Shown: piece by piece, positions 37,204 to 46,089 of the stretch
Layout: each line of letters begins with the position of its first letter
Numbering within the stretch: the stretch's first letter is position 1
The notes under the pieces: model-generated
What the model saw: the letters and a program-made list of their open reading frames with translations, nothing else
The model's database searches: none
Told to the model about the DNA's origin: nothing
Program-made: the position numbers and the translations under genes
Origin: Rhizobiales bacterium Ga0077525
GTDB lineage: Bacteria; Pseudomonadota; Alphaproteobacteria; Rhizobiales; Xanthobacteraceae
NCBI GenBank assembly: GCA_001464835.1
Contig: LNDS01000015.1
Location: 110,429 to 174,428, forward strand
Direction: 5' to 3'
Length of the DNA: 64,000 nucleotides

Positions 37204-37964
37204 GCGGCTCTCTCGCGGTAGTTGGGCTGGGGCCGGGAAACCCCGATACGATGACGCCCGAAGCTGCCACGGCGCTTGCATTGGCCGATGCGCTCTATGG
37301 CTATGGTCCTTATCTCGCGCGCGTTCCGGCGCGGTCGGGACAGGCACGTTATCCGTCCGACAATCGAGAGGAAGGCGCCCGCGCCGCCGCAGCGCTCGAC
37401 CATGCCGCGCGCGGCGGTAAAGTCGCCATGGTGTCCGGTGGCGATCCGGGCGTGTTCGCGATGGCAGCCGCCGTGTGCGAACAGGTCGAACACGGCGCCG
37501 AAGCATGGCGTGGTCTCGACCTCGTGATCGTGCCCGGCATCAGCGCCATGCTGGCGGTGGCGGCGCGGGTCGGTGCGCCGCTCGGCCATGACTTCTGCGC
37601 GATCTCATTGTCCGACAATCTCAAACCCTGGCCGGTGGTCGAACAGCGCCTCGATGCCGCTGCGTCCGGCGGCTTCGTCATGGCGCTCTACAATCCGATC
37701 TCGCGCGCGCGTCCGTGGCAATTGGGCGCGGCCTTCGATCGACTCCGGCGTCATTTGCCCGGAGCGACACCGATCGTATTCGGGCGCGCGGTGGGGCGGC
37801 CTGACGAAAGTGTAGTGATCGCAACTCTGGAGGCGGCCGATCCGGCCATCGCCGACATGTCGACGCTTGTCATCGTCGGCTCGGCGCTGACGCGCGTAGT
37901 CGAACGGCCTGGTCGCGAACCGCTGGTCTACACGCCACGCGCGGTCAAGGACGCAAGCGCATGA
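37200..37964 (+). CDS. cobJ: Precorrin-3B C17-methyltransferase (ring contraction)
   Basis: 254 residues, tetrapyrrole methylase fold. GLGPGNPDTMTPEAATAL at the N-terminus, VAMVSGGDPGVFAMAA near residue 76, and GHDFCAISLSDNLKPW plus FVMALYNPISRARPWQL match CobJ. It methylates C17 and contracts the macrocycle to precorrin-4. It ends 37 bp inside the 3' end of the convergent cobK gene. Confidence 0.95.
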   Translation: MSGSLAVVGLGPGNPDTMTPEAATALALADALYGYGPYLARVPARSGQARYPSDNREEGARAAAALDHAARGGKVAMVSGGDPGVFAMAAAVCEQVEHGAEAWRGLDLVIVPGISAMLAVAARVGAPLGHDFCAISLSDNLKPWPVVEQRLDAAASGGFVMALYNPISRARPWQLGAAFDRLRRHLPGATPIVFGRAVGRPDESVVIATLEAADPAIADMSTLVIVGSALTRVVERPGREPLVYTPRAVKDASA

Positions 37965-38692
37965 TCGAGCCGGGCCAGCGCATCATCGATCGTGTGCACC
38001 GTGGGCACGGCCGGCAGTCGCGGCCGGCGCAGCAGGATCACCGCTATGCCAAGCGTGCGCGCCGCGGCGATTTTGCCATAGGTGGCCTCGCCGCCGCTGT
38101 TCTTGGTAACGATAATGTCGATGCGATGGCCCGACAGCAAGGCGCGCTCATCGGCTTCCGCGAACGGGCCGCGCGCCAGCAGGTATTCGGCCCGTGGCAA
38201 CCCCAGTGTCGGCGCGATCGGATCGACGGTTCGGATCAGATAATCGTGCTGCGGAGCGACGGTGAATGCGGCCACTTCCTTGCGACCGATGCCGAGGAAG
38301 ACGCGACGCGGACTTTCGCCGAGCGCGCGCACAGCTTCCGCGCTATCGGCGACCTCCTGCCAATGATCGCCGGTGACGGCGCGCCAGGGCGCGCGTTGCA
38401 GCGCCAGCAATTGCACCCCGGCACGCGCGGCGGCTTGTGCCGCGTGCGCCGACATAGTCGCCGCATAAGGATGGGTGGCGTCGATCAGGATATCGATGCG
38501 CGCCTCCATGAGGTAGGCGGCCAGGCCCTCGACGCCGCCGAAGCCACCGCTACGCACCGGCACCGGCTGCACGGCGGGTGCGACTGTGCGGCCGGCGAGC
38601 GACAGCGTGACGCACAGATCGTCACGCGCGGCCAGGTGGCCGGCCAGTTGCCGCGCTTCGAGAGTGCCGCCGAGGATGAGGATATGTCGCAT
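37928..38692 (-). CDS. cobK: Precorrin-6A reductase
   Basis: 254 residues from the ATG at 38692; a longer frame reaches into cobL without support. MRHILILGGTLEARQLAG at the N-terminus, DATHPYAATMSAHAAQA near residue 85 and ITKNSGG-type VTKNSGGEATYGKIAAA near 210 are CobK/CbiJ signatures. It reduces precorrin-6A to 6B with NADPH. It is inverted between cobJ and cobL, as in other aerobic clusters. Its start and that of the divergent cobL share bases (the start codons interlock at 38690-38693), and its 3' end overlaps cobJ by 37 bp. Confidence 0.94.
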   Translation of the reverse strand: MRHILILGGTLEARQLAGHLAARDDLCVTLSLAGRTVAPAVQPVPVRSGGFGGVEGLAAYLMEARIDILIDATHPYAATMSAHAAQAAARAGVQLLALQRAPWRAVTGDHWQEVADSAEAVRALGESPRRVFLGIGRKEVAAFTVAPQHDYLIRTVDPIAPTLGLPRAEYLLARGPFAEADERALLSGHRIDIIVTKNSGGEATYGKIAAARTLGIAVILLRRPRLPAVPTVHTIDDALARLDHALASLTARGV

Positions 38693-39977
38693 GTCGCCGT
38701 CTAGATCATTTCCCGGCGAAGTGGGAGTTGCTTCGCCGCCATACAGTCCAACCACTTCCGAGAGTGCCGCAAAGCCCCGCTGGCTGTCCATTGTCGGCAT
38801 CGGCGAGGATGGCGCCGATGGCTTGAGCCCGATCGCCAGCGGGCTGATCGCGGCGGCCGACATCGTGTTCGGCGGCCAACGCCACCTCGCCCTTGCAGGT
38901 GACCTCATCCGCGGTGCGGTCCGGCCGTGGCCTAGCCCATTTGACGGCGCGGTGAGCGAGGTTATGGCCCAGCGTGGGCGGCAGGTCTGCGTGCTCGCGT
39001 CCGGCGATCCGTCGTTCTACGGAGTGGGTTCACTGCTCGCGCGCCACATCGATTCGCAGGAGACGGTAGTGATGCCGGCGCCGTCATCGTTCAGCCTGGC
39101 GGCGGCTCGGCTCGGCTGGCCATTGGCCGACACCACATTAATCTCGCTGCACGGACGGTCGCTCGATCTGATCCGGCCGCATCTGTTTCCCGGCACGCGC
39201 GTCCTGGCGCTGACGTCGAACGACGAAGGACCTGCCGCCTTGGCGCGGCTTCTCACCGATCTCGGCTTTGGCCCGTCGCGATTGACCGTGCTGGAAGCGC
39301 TCGGCGGTCCGCGTGAACGGCTCCGCCAAACAAAGGCGGCAGATTTCACCCTCGATGGCGTCGACGCGCTTAATGTCCTCGCCGTCGAGATCGAGGCGAT
39401 ACCAGGCGCGCGCATCCTGACCCGCGCACCGGGACTCGCCGATGCCTTGTTCGAGCATGATGGCCAGATCACCAAACGTGAGATTCGGGCGGTGACGTTG
39501 TCAGCCTTGGCACCGCGGCGCGGCGAGATGCTGTGGGACATTGGCGCCGGCGCCGGTTCGGTGGCGATCGAATGGCTGCTGGCCGACACGTCGCTACGTG
39601 CCGTCGCCATCGAACAGCACGTCGAGCGCGCGGCGCGAATTCGGCGCAACGCCGCCGCATTCGGCGTTCCCGGCCTTGAGATTGTCGAAGGCATGGCGCC
39701 GGCAGCGCTCGATGGCTTGCCACCGCCAAATGCGATATTCGTCGGCGGCGGCGCCCATCCCGGCCTGCTTGACGTGGCGGCGACTGCGCTCAAGCCCGGC
39801 GGCCGCCTTGTGGTCAATGCCGTGACCTTGGAGACAGAGGCTTTGTTGGCCGCGCGCCATCTCGCGGATGGCGGCGAACTGATCCGCATCGCACTGGCGC
39901 GCGCCGATCGCATCGGTGACAAGACGGGCTGGCGTTCGGCCATGCCGGTCACGCAATGGGTCTGGGGCAAGCCATGA
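38691..39977 (+). CDS. cobL: Precorrin-6B C5,15-methyltransferase (decarboxylating)
   Basis: 428 residues from the ATG at 38691. ATG 38676 and GTG 38721 are alternatives; the conserved part begins at WLSIVGIGEDGADGL. The N-terminal half is a CbiE-type tetrapyrrole methylase (VLASGDPSFYGVGSLLARH), and the C-terminal half a CbiT-type methyltransferase (LWDIGAGAGSVAIEWL, FVGGGAHPGLLDVA). It methylates C5 and C15 and decarboxylates the ring-C acetate. The ~30 residues before the conserved region are longer than usual. It overlaps cobE by 4 bp. Confidence 0.93.
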   Translation: MSPSRSFPGEVGVASPPYSPTTSESAAKPRWLSIVGIGEDGADGLSPIASGLIAAADIVFGGQRHLALAGDLIRGAVRPWPSPFDGAVSEVMAQRGRQVCVLASGDPSFYGVGSLLARHIDSQETVVMPAPSSFSLAAARLGWPLADTTLISLHGRSLDLIRPHLFPGTRVLALTSNDEGPAALARLLTDLGFGPSRLTVLEALGGPRERLRQTKAADFTLDGVDALNVLAVEIEAIPGARILTRAPGLADALFEHDGQITKREIRAVTLSALAPRRGEMLWDIGAGAGSVAIEWLLADTSLRAVAIEQHVERAARIRRNAAAFGVPGLEIVEGMAPAALDGLPPPNAIFVGGGAHPGLLDVAATALKPGGRLVVNAVTLETEALLAARHLADGGELIRIALARADRIGDKTGWRSAMPVTQWVWGKP

Positions 39978-40360
39978 TGGTGGCCGGCATAGGCTGTCGC
40001 GCGGGCGCCTCCGCACGGGACATTGAGGCGGCGCTGTCTGCCGCGTTGAGTAACACCGGCGAACCAATACGGGAGTTGGATTTGATCGCGACTTCGGCGG
40101 CAAAAGCAAACGAAACGGGCATCGCAGAAGTCGCGCGGACGCGCGGCATCAAATTCGTCGTGGTGGCGCAAGCCGAACTCGAGGCCGCTGCCACGCGCGG
40201 AATAACAAAGTCCGCGCGCGTGCTCGCCTTGACCGGTGTGCCCTCGGTCGCCGAGGCGGCGGCGCTCGCTGCCGCCGGCCCAACGGCGCGGCTGCTGGTG
40301 CCGCGCATCACAGTAAGAACCGCGACCTGCGCACTCGCGCTCAGTGGAGACACACCATGA
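39974..40360 (+). CDS. cobE: Cobalamin biosynthesis protein CobE (CbiG C-terminal domain-like)
   Basis: 128 residues from the ATG at 39974, overlapping the cobL stop. [20 protein letters not shown] at the N-terminus and the [20 protein letters not shown] region match the CbiG C-terminal/CobE family (PF01890). Its biochemical role is not settled; it may bind late precorrins. It overlaps cobM by 4 bp, in the order cobL-cobE-cobM-cobA. Confidence 0.9.
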   Translation: MMVAGIGCRAGASARDIEAALSAALSNTGEPIRELDLIATSAAKANETGIAEVARTRGIKFVVVAQAELEAAATRGITKSARVLALTGVPSVAEAAALAAAGPTARLLVPRITVRTATCALALSGDTP

Positions 40361-41118
40361 CAGTGCATTTCATTGGAGCGGGGCCAGGCGCGGCCGATCT
40401 GATCACGGTGCGCGGGCGCGACCTGATCGCGCGTTGCCCGGTCTGTCTCTATGCCGGTTCACTCGTGCCGAAAGAACTGCTCGGCTATTGCCCCGCCGAT
40501 GCGCGCATCATCGATACGGCGCCGATGTCGCTCGACGAGATCGAAGCGGAGTTCGTCGCCGCGCACGGCCAAGGCCGCGATGTCGCTCGGCTTCATTCCG
40601 GCGATCTGTCGATCTACAGTGCAGTTGCCGAACAGGTGCGGCGGCTGGAGCGGCTGGCCATTCCCTATACGCTCACTCCCGGCGTGCCGGCCTTCGCAGC
40701 GGCGGCGGCCGTGCTTGGCCGCGAGCTCACAGTGCCCGAGTTGGCGCAAAGCGTGGTGCTTACCCGCATGAGCGGTCGTGCGTCGTCGATGCCGGAAAAC
40801 GAGCGCTTGTCCGTCTTTGCCGCCAGTGGCGCAACCCTGGTCGTACATCTGGCGATTCATGCAATCGAGTCGATCGTTACCGAACTGACGCCGTTCTATG
40901 GCGCCGAATGTCCCGTTGCCGTCGTGGTGCGGGCGAGTTGGCCCGACGAGCGCGTGCTGCGCGGCACACTGGCCGACATCGTCGGCCAGATCGCGGCGGC
41001 CCCGATCGAGCGCACCGCGCTGGTGCTGGTCGGTCGCGCGCTCGCGGCGCATGATTTCCGGGAAAGCGCTCTCTACGATCCGGACTATCGCCGACGATTT
41101 CGCGGCAGCAGAGGTTGA
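40357..41118 (+). CDS. cobM: Precorrin-4 C11-methyltransferase
   Basis: 253 residues, tetrapyrrole methylase fold. [20 protein letters not shown] at the start, [17 protein letters not shown] near residue 80 and [19 protein letters not shown] near 105 are CobM/CbiF signatures. It methylates precorrin-4 at C11 to give precorrin-5. It is followed by cobA within two bases to eleven bases depending on the cobA start. Confidence 0.95.
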   Translation: MTVHFIGAGPGAADLITVRGRDLIARCPVCLYAGSLVPKELLGYCPADARIIDTAPMSLDEIEAEFVAAHGQGRDVARLHSGDLSIYSAVAEQVRRLERLAIPYTLTPGVPAFAAAAAVLGRELTVPELAQSVVLTRMSGRASSMPENERLSVFAASGATLVVHLAIHAIESIVTELTPFYGAECPVAVVVRASWPDERVLRGTLADIVGQIAAAPIERTALVLVGRALAAHDFRESALYDPDYRRRFRGSRG

Positions 41119-41119
41119 T

Positions 41120-41935
41120 GTGGCGCCCATGAATAAGCTCGAAGCCCTCGCGGCGCTGCGCGGCAAATTTCCTGTTCTGGAACCGGGGCACGTATGGCTG
41201 GTCGGAGCCGGGCCCGGCGATCCTGGTCTGCTGACGCTCGACGCCATCGCTGCGCTGACGCAGGCCGACGTCATCGTGCATGACGCGCTGATCGATCGCC
41301 GCGTGCTGGCGCTCGCAGATCCGCAGGCGCGGTTGGAATATGCCGGCAAGCGCGGCGGCCAACCGTCGACGCCACAAACGGACATATGCAATCGCTTGAT
41401 TGCGCTGGCGCGCGCTGGCCACCGGGTGGTGCGGTTGAAGGGCGGCGATCCTTGCGTGTTCGGGCGCGGCGGCGAGGAGGCCGCGGCGCTGGCGCGCGCC
41501 ACGATTCCCTATCGTATCGTTTCCGGCATCACTGCCGGGCTCGCCGCGCTGACCGCGGCGTCGATCCCGGCAACGATGCGGGGAGTCAATCACGCGATCA
41601 TCTTTGCGACCGGCAACGCCGGACCGGATGAAGATATCGACTGGGCGGCGCTGGCGCGCACCGGGCAACCGATCGTGATCTATATGGCGATGCATTACAT
41701 ACAACGCATTGCGGTCGCGCTGTCGCGGGGCGGGCTTGCTGCTGACACGCCGACGGCGGTGATTGTGGCGGCAACCCGAGCCGAGCAGCGCATCGTCATT
41801 TCCAGGCTCGACCGTCTGGCCGCTGACGTGGAAGCGATCGGCGTCGATTTGCCCGGCCTTATTATCGTTGGCGATATCGTCAATGAGCGCGACAAGCTCT
41901 TGCAGATAGCTGCTGAAGCCGAGGTCGTACGATGA
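41120..41935 (+). CDS. cobA: Uroporphyrinogen-III C-methyltransferase
   Basis: 271 residues from a GTG at 41120 with AGAGG five bases upstream; the ATG at 41129 is an alternative giving 268. VWLVGAGPGDPGLLTLDAIA, VHDALIDRRVL, RLKGGDPCVFGRGGEEAAAL and GITAGLAALTAASIPATMRG are SUMT signatures, with no fused CysG dehydrogenase domain. It methylates uroporphyrinogen III at C2 and C7 to precorrin-2, the branch point toward corrins and siroheme. The stop overlaps the cobB start by 4 bp. Confidence 0.95.
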   Translation: MAPMNKLEALAALRGKFPVLEPGHVWLVGAGPGDPGLLTLDAIAALTQADVIVHDALIDRRVLALADPQARLEYAGKRGGQPSTPQTDICNRLIALARAGHRVVRLKGGDPCVFGRGGEEAAALARATIPYRIVSGITAGLAALTAASIPATMRGVNHAIIFATGNAGPDEDIDWAALARTGQPIVIYMAMHYIQRIAVALSRGGLAADTPTAVIVAATRAEQRIVISRLDRLAADVEAIGVDLPGLIIVGDIVNERDKLLQIAAEAEVVR

Positions 41936-43251
41936 CCGCGCAAGGCTTGATCGTCTCGGCGCCCCGTTCCGGTTCCGGCAAGACCACCGTGACACTCGGC
42001 CTGCTGGCTGCGCTGGTGCGCAAGGGCGTCAAGGTGCGCGCTGCCAAATCGGGGCCGGACTATATCGATCCCGCCTTTCATGCCGCCGCCACCGGCGCCA
42101 AAGGCGCGAACCTCGATACCTGGGCGATGCCACCGTCCTTGATTGAGGCGCTGATCGCGGACACCGTGAGGGACGCCGAAATACTGGTGATCGAAGGCGC
42201 CATGGGATTGTTCGACGGCGTGCCGGGCGAGCCCGGCCGCTCTGGCGCCGCCGCCGATCTGGCCGCGCGCTTCGGCCTGCCTGTGCTCTTGGTTCTCGAC
42301 GTGTCGGGCCAGTCGCAATCGGCGGCGGCCGTCGCAGCCGGCTTTGCCAATTACAATCCGGCGGTCCGGATCGGCGGCGTCGTGCTCAATCGGCTGGGCA
42401 GCGACCGGCATCGTGCGCTGATCGCGGATGCGCTTAAGGCGCTAGGCATTCCGGTACTCGGCGCTATTCCCCGTGACGAAACGCTGATCCTGCCTGAACG
42501 GCATCTCGGGCTGGTGCAGGCGAGCGAGCATGCCGATTTGGCGACACGGATCGGGCGCTTCGCCGATGTGATGGAACGCCATCTTGACCTCGACGCCATC
42601 GCCGCGATGGCAGCGCCGCTCGTTGCCTCGCGCGGACAAACCCACACGATGCTCGCGCCGCCCGGCCAGCGAATTGCGCTGGCATCGGATGAGGCCTTTA
42701 CCTTCGTCTATGCGCATCTGCTCGACGGCTGGCGCCGTGCCGGCGCGGAGATTGTTCCGTTCTCGCCGTTGCGCGACGAGGCGCCGCCGCAAGATTGCGA
42801 CGCCTGCTGGCTGCCGGGTGGATATCCGGAGCTACATGCGGGGCGGTTGGCAGCGGCGCAGCGCTTCCTGGAGGGGCTTGGACATTTCGCCCAGCGTCAC
42901 CGGGTCCATGGCGAGTGCGGCGGCTATATGGTGTTGGGTCAAAGCATAGAGGACGCCCAGGGCGTGCGTCACACCATGGCCAGCCTGCTCGGTCATTCGA
43001 CGAGTTTCGCCAAACGCCGGCTCCATCTCGGTTATCGTCATGCGCGGCTGCTAGCCGACAATCCGCTCGGGGCGGCCGGCGAACTCGTCCGGGGTCACGA
43101 ATATCATCACGCTTCGATCACATCGATGGGCGAGGGCGACGAGCGGCTGGTGGATGTAACGGATGCTCAGGGCCGGCCGGTAGCCGAGACCGGCAGCCGG
43201 CGCGGCCGGGTCTCCGGCACCTTCTTTCACGCGATCGCGCGGGACGACTGA
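41932..43251 (+). CDS. cobB: Hydrogenobyrinic/cobyrinic acid a,c-diamide synthase
   Basis: 439 residues. An N-terminal ATPase domain with P-loop SAPRSGSGKTTVTLGLL (residue ~9) and GPDYIDPAFH, and a C-terminal amidotransferase domain with the Cys in HGECGGYMVLGQ and the terminal GTFFHAIA His. It amidates the a and c acetates using glutamine. The aerobic context implies hydrogenobyrinic acid as the substrate, before cobalt insertion by CobNST. It converges on cobT with four bases between the stop codons. Confidence 0.95.
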   Translation: MTAQGLIVSAPRSGSGKTTVTLGLLAALVRKGVKVRAAKSGPDYIDPAFHAAATGAKGANLDTWAMPPSLIEALIADTVRDAEILVIEGAMGLFDGVPGEPGRSGAAADLAARFGLPVLLVLDVSGQSQSAAAVAAGFANYNPAVRIGGVVLNRLGSDRHRALIADALKALGIPVLGAIPRDETLILPERHLGLVQASEHADLATRIGRFADVMERHLDLDAIAAMAAPLVASRGQTHTMLAPPGQRIALASDEAFTFVYAHLLDGWRRAGAEIVPFSPLRDEAPPQDCDACWLPGGYPELHAGRLAAAQRFLEGLGHFAQRHRVHGECGGYMVLGQSIEDAQGVRHTMASLLGHSTSFAKRRLHLGYRHARLLADNPLGAAGELVRGHEYHHASITSMGEGDERLVDVTDAQGRPVAETGSRRGRVSGTFFHAIARDD

Positions 43252-43255
43252 GCGG

Positions 43256-44323
43256 TCAGTGCGGCTTGCCCGCCACGCCCGCTTCGGCAAACGTGGCCAT
43301 CCCGGTGTGACAGGCGAGCGCGGCGCGCAGCATCGGCACGGCCAGCGCCGCACCGGAGCCTTCGCCCAAACGCATGCCGAGATCGAGCAGCGGTTGCAGC
43401 TTGAGTTCGCCGAGCAGCGCCCGGTGTCCGGCTTCGGCCGATACATGGGCGGCCTGCGTGTGATCGAGCGCGTCGGCGCGCATTCGCGCCAGCGGCGCAA
43501 CCGCCGCCGTGCAGACGAAACCGTCAAGCAGCACCGGAATAGCGCGGTGGCGCGCAGCAAGCGTGGCGCCGAGGATGGCGGCAAGTTCGCGGCCGCCAAA
43601 TGCGGCGGCGATCATCAGTGGATCGCCGAGCGCGCCCGCATGACGGGCGAGCGCATTGTCGATCGCGGTTCGCTTACGCTCCATTCCGCGGTCATCGAGG
43701 CCGGTGCCGCGGCCGGCCCAGCGCGCGCCGCCGCCGCCGTGTAGCGCGGCGGCGATGGCCGCGGCTGCCGTGGTGTTGCCGATCCCCATTTCGCCCAGAC
43801 AGATGAGATCGGTGCCGATCCGCACCGCGTTGTAGCCTTCGCTCACGGCCTTCAGGAAGGCCGCTTCGTCCATCGCCGGTTCAAGGGTGAAGTCGGCGGT
43901 GGGCTGATCGAGATCGAGCGCTATGACCCGTAGCGTTGCCGACGAAGCCTGCGCCAGTTGATTGATCGCGGCGCCGCCGTGGCTGAAATTGGCCACCATC
44001 TGCGCGGTGACGGCGGCGGGATAGGGCGAGACGCCCTGCGCCGTGACGCCATGATTGCCGGCAAAGATCAGGACATCGACACGGTCGAGCCGTCGGCTGG
44101 CGCCGCCCCATTTGGCCAGCCACGCGGCGATTTCTTCGAGCCGGCCAAGACTGCCGGGCGGCTTGGTCAGCGTCGCTTGCCGAGCGAGGGCTTCGGCCAT
44201 CGCCGTTTCATCGCCTAAAGGCAGGTCGAGGCAGGCTGCACGCAGGTCGGCTAAAGTGGCGAATCTGGTCACCGGTTCGGTACCGTCTGTCATAGCAGAG
44301 AGGCCGCTGGTCATGTTCGTCAT
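43256..44323 (-). CDS. cobT: Nicotinate-nucleotide--dimethylbenzimidazole phosphoribosyltransferase
   Basis: 355 residues (CobU in P. denitrificans naming; not the CobT chelatase subunit). The N-terminal region contains KPPGSLGRLEEIAAWLAKW, then FAGNHGVTAQGVS, CLGEMGIGNTTAAAAI and the C-terminal GMRLGEGSGAALAV with the catalytic Glu. It makes alpha-ribazole phosphate from dimethylbenzimidazole, produced by BluB. Starts at 44323, 44314 and 44293 are all in frame; the first is given. It is inverted and divergent from cobV across 111 bp. Confidence 0.95.
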   Translation of the reverse strand: MTNMTSGLSAMTDGTEPVTRFATLADLRAACLDLPLGDETAMAEALARQATLTKPPGSLGRLEEIAAWLAKWGGASRRLDRVDVLIFAGNHGVTAQGVSPYPAAVTAQMVANFSHGGAAINQLAQASSATLRVIALDLDQPTADFTLEPAMDEAAFLKAVSEGYNAVRIGTDLICLGEMGIGNTTAAAAIAAALHGGGGARWAGRGTGLDDRGMERKRTAIDNALARHAGALGDPLMIAAAFGGRELAAILGATLAARHRAIPVLLDGFVCTAAVAPLARMRADALDHTQAAHVSAEAGHRALLGELKLQPLLDLGMRLGEGSGAALAVPMLRAALACHTGMATFAEAGVAGKPH

Positions 44324-44434
44324 TTTTGTTTCTCACTACTATGTTGCGTTTTGGTGGGGCACGTTACAAGCGGCTTTCCTGCTAGAAAGCAGACCTGCCG
44401 TTGTTCTCGGGCGTCCGTGCCGTAAAGAGAAGTC

Positions 44435-45211
44435 ATGTTTGCCATCGACTGGATACGTCAACGCTTTGCCGAGATTGAGGTCGCCGTCGTTTTCCTGACG
44501 CGACTGCCGCTGACGCGGTCGAAGCCGATCGATCGCGGCGACGTCGCGCGCGCACTCTGGTCGGCGCCAATTGTCGGCGGCGTTGTCGGCGCCTTGGGCG
44601 GCGCCGTCTATATGCTGTTCAGCCAACTGCATCTGCCGGCCTTGCCTGCCGCCGCGTTGGCAATCGCAACCACGGCGGGTATCACCGGCTGTTTGCACGA
44701 AGACGGGTTTGCCGATGTCGCCGATGGGTTCGGCGGCGGCGCGACGGGTGAGCGCAAGCTTGAGATCATGCGTGACAGCCGGATCGGTACTTATGGCGCG
44801 TGCGCGCTCGTGCTCTCGTTCGTGCTGCGTATCAGTGCGCTTGCAAGCCTGCACGATCCGGGACTGGTGTTCGCGGCCTTGATAGCCGCGCAGGCGGCGG
44901 CGCGTGCCGGGCTGGCCGCCTTTATGCGTTATGTGCCGCCGGCGCGCGCGGACGGACTGAGCGCCAGTGCCGGCATCCCGCCAAGAATCAGCGGCATCGC
45001 CGCGATCGCGTTGGGTCTCCTTGCACTCTCCGGCAGTTTCGGCGTCACGGCGGGCCTTGTCGCACTGGTCGCGCTCGCCTGCCTGCATGGTGCGATGGCC
45101 TGGTTGTGCCAGCGCCAAATCCAGGGCCAGACCGGCGACGTGCTGGGCGCCGTCGAACAGATCGGGGAAATCGCCGTTCTGTTGATCGCGGCGGCGTTGG
45201 CGGGAATGTAA
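44435..45211 (+). CDS. cobV: Adenosylcobinamide-GDP ribazoletransferase (cobalamin synthase)
   Basis: 258-residue polytopic membrane protein with six or so hydrophobic segments. VAVVFLTRLPL at the N-terminus and the active-site motif CLHEDGFADVADGFGGG (residues ~85-101), then KLEIMRDSRIGTYG, define the family (cobS in Salmonella naming). It joins adenosylcobinamide-GDP with alpha-ribazole (phosphate) in the membrane, the last step of nucleotide-loop assembly. AAGAGAAG lies before the ATG. It converges on cobF. Confidence 0.95.
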   Translation: MFAIDWIRQRFAEIEVAVVFLTRLPLTRSKPIDRGDVARALWSAPIVGGVVGALGGAVYMLFSQLHLPALPAAALAIATTAGITGCLHEDGFADVADGFGGGATGERKLEIMRDSRIGTYGACALVLSFVLRISALASLHDPGLVFAALIAAQAAARAGLAAFMRYVPPARADGLSASAGIPPRISGIAAIALGLLALSGSFGVTAGLVALVALACLHGAMAWLCQRQIQGQTGDVLGAVEQIGEIAVLLIAAALAGM

Positions 45212-45234
45212 GCAGGTGTGGCGGTGGACCGGTT

Positions 45235-45990
45235 TCACGACGCGACGGTCTTTCTCAACAAATAGGTGTCCATGATCCAGCCGTGCCGCGTACGTGCGTC
45301 GGCCTTGATCTTTTGAATCTCATCCTTGCATTCGTGCAGCCGGCCCGACGCGAGGATCTCATTGTCGGTGCCGAGGTAGGCTCCCCAGAATATCTCGACG
45401 CTGTCGTCCTCGATCGCGGTAAATGCACAGCCGCCGTCGAGCATGACGACAGTGTCGTGCGGTTGCTCGTCGCCGAGCCTGCGGCCGGTGGTGATGAACA
45501 CAGGTTCGCCGATGCGGTTGATCGGAATCTTGTGCCGCGCCGCCAGAGCCTGGATGCTGGTGATGCCTGGGATCACTTCAACCTCGAACGCGACCGTACC
45601 CATAGCGGCGACCTGATCGACGATGCGCAAGGTGCTGTCGTAAAGGCAAGGGTCGCCCCAGACCAAAAAGGCGCCGTGCTGACCGTCGGCCAATTCCTCA
45701 CGGATCATGCGCTCGTAGATGGCCGCACGTTTGGCATGCCAGTCCGCGACGGCGGATTCGTAATGGCTCGGCAAACGATCACGCGCAGGATCTTCCGCGG
45801 CCACGATGCGAAAGGATTTGTTCAGGATGTAGCGCCCGCAAATCTCGGTCCGCAACGTGGTCAAGCTGCTCTTGTCGGATCCCTTGTCGATTAAGAATAC
45901 GACGTCGAGCGTCTTCAGGGCGTTGATCGCCTGCACGGTGAGATAATCAGGATTGCCGGCGCCAATGCCGATGATGGACAGCTTTCTCAT
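45235..45990 (-). CDS. cobF: Precorrin-6A synthase (deacetylating), C1-methyltransferase
   Basis: 251 residues from the ATG at 45990, the start that gives the family N-terminus MRKLSIIGIGAGNPDYLT. Other CobF features are DVVFLIDKGSDKSSL, AFLVWGDPCLYDSTLRIV and IPGITSIQALAARHKIP. It methylates C1 and removes the C20 carbon as acetate, a step found only in the aerobic pathway. It is inverted relative to the main operon and 99 bp from the cbtA stop on the same strand, so it could be expressed with cbtB-cbtA from the second riboswitch. Confidence 0.94.
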   Translation of the reverse strand: MRKLSIIGIGAGNPDYLTVQAINALKTLDVVFLIDKGSDKSSLTTLRTEICGRYILNKSFRIVAAEDPARDRLPSHYESAVADWHAKRAAIYERMIREELADGQHGAFLVWGDPCLYDSTLRIVDQVAAMGTVAFEVEVIPGITSIQALAARHKIPINRIGEPVFITTGRRLGDEQPHDTVVMLDGGCAFTAIEDDSVEIFWGAYLGTDNEILASGRLHECKDEIQKIKADARTRHGWIMDTYLLRKTVAS

Positions 45991-46089
45991 GTCTGGACGA
46001 ACTCCAACGCTGTCATCGTGACGAACAAGAAGGTCGAAAACTGCATCGGCAAGTTCTTTGCCCACGCCGTCGGATGAGCGGCGCGTCGA

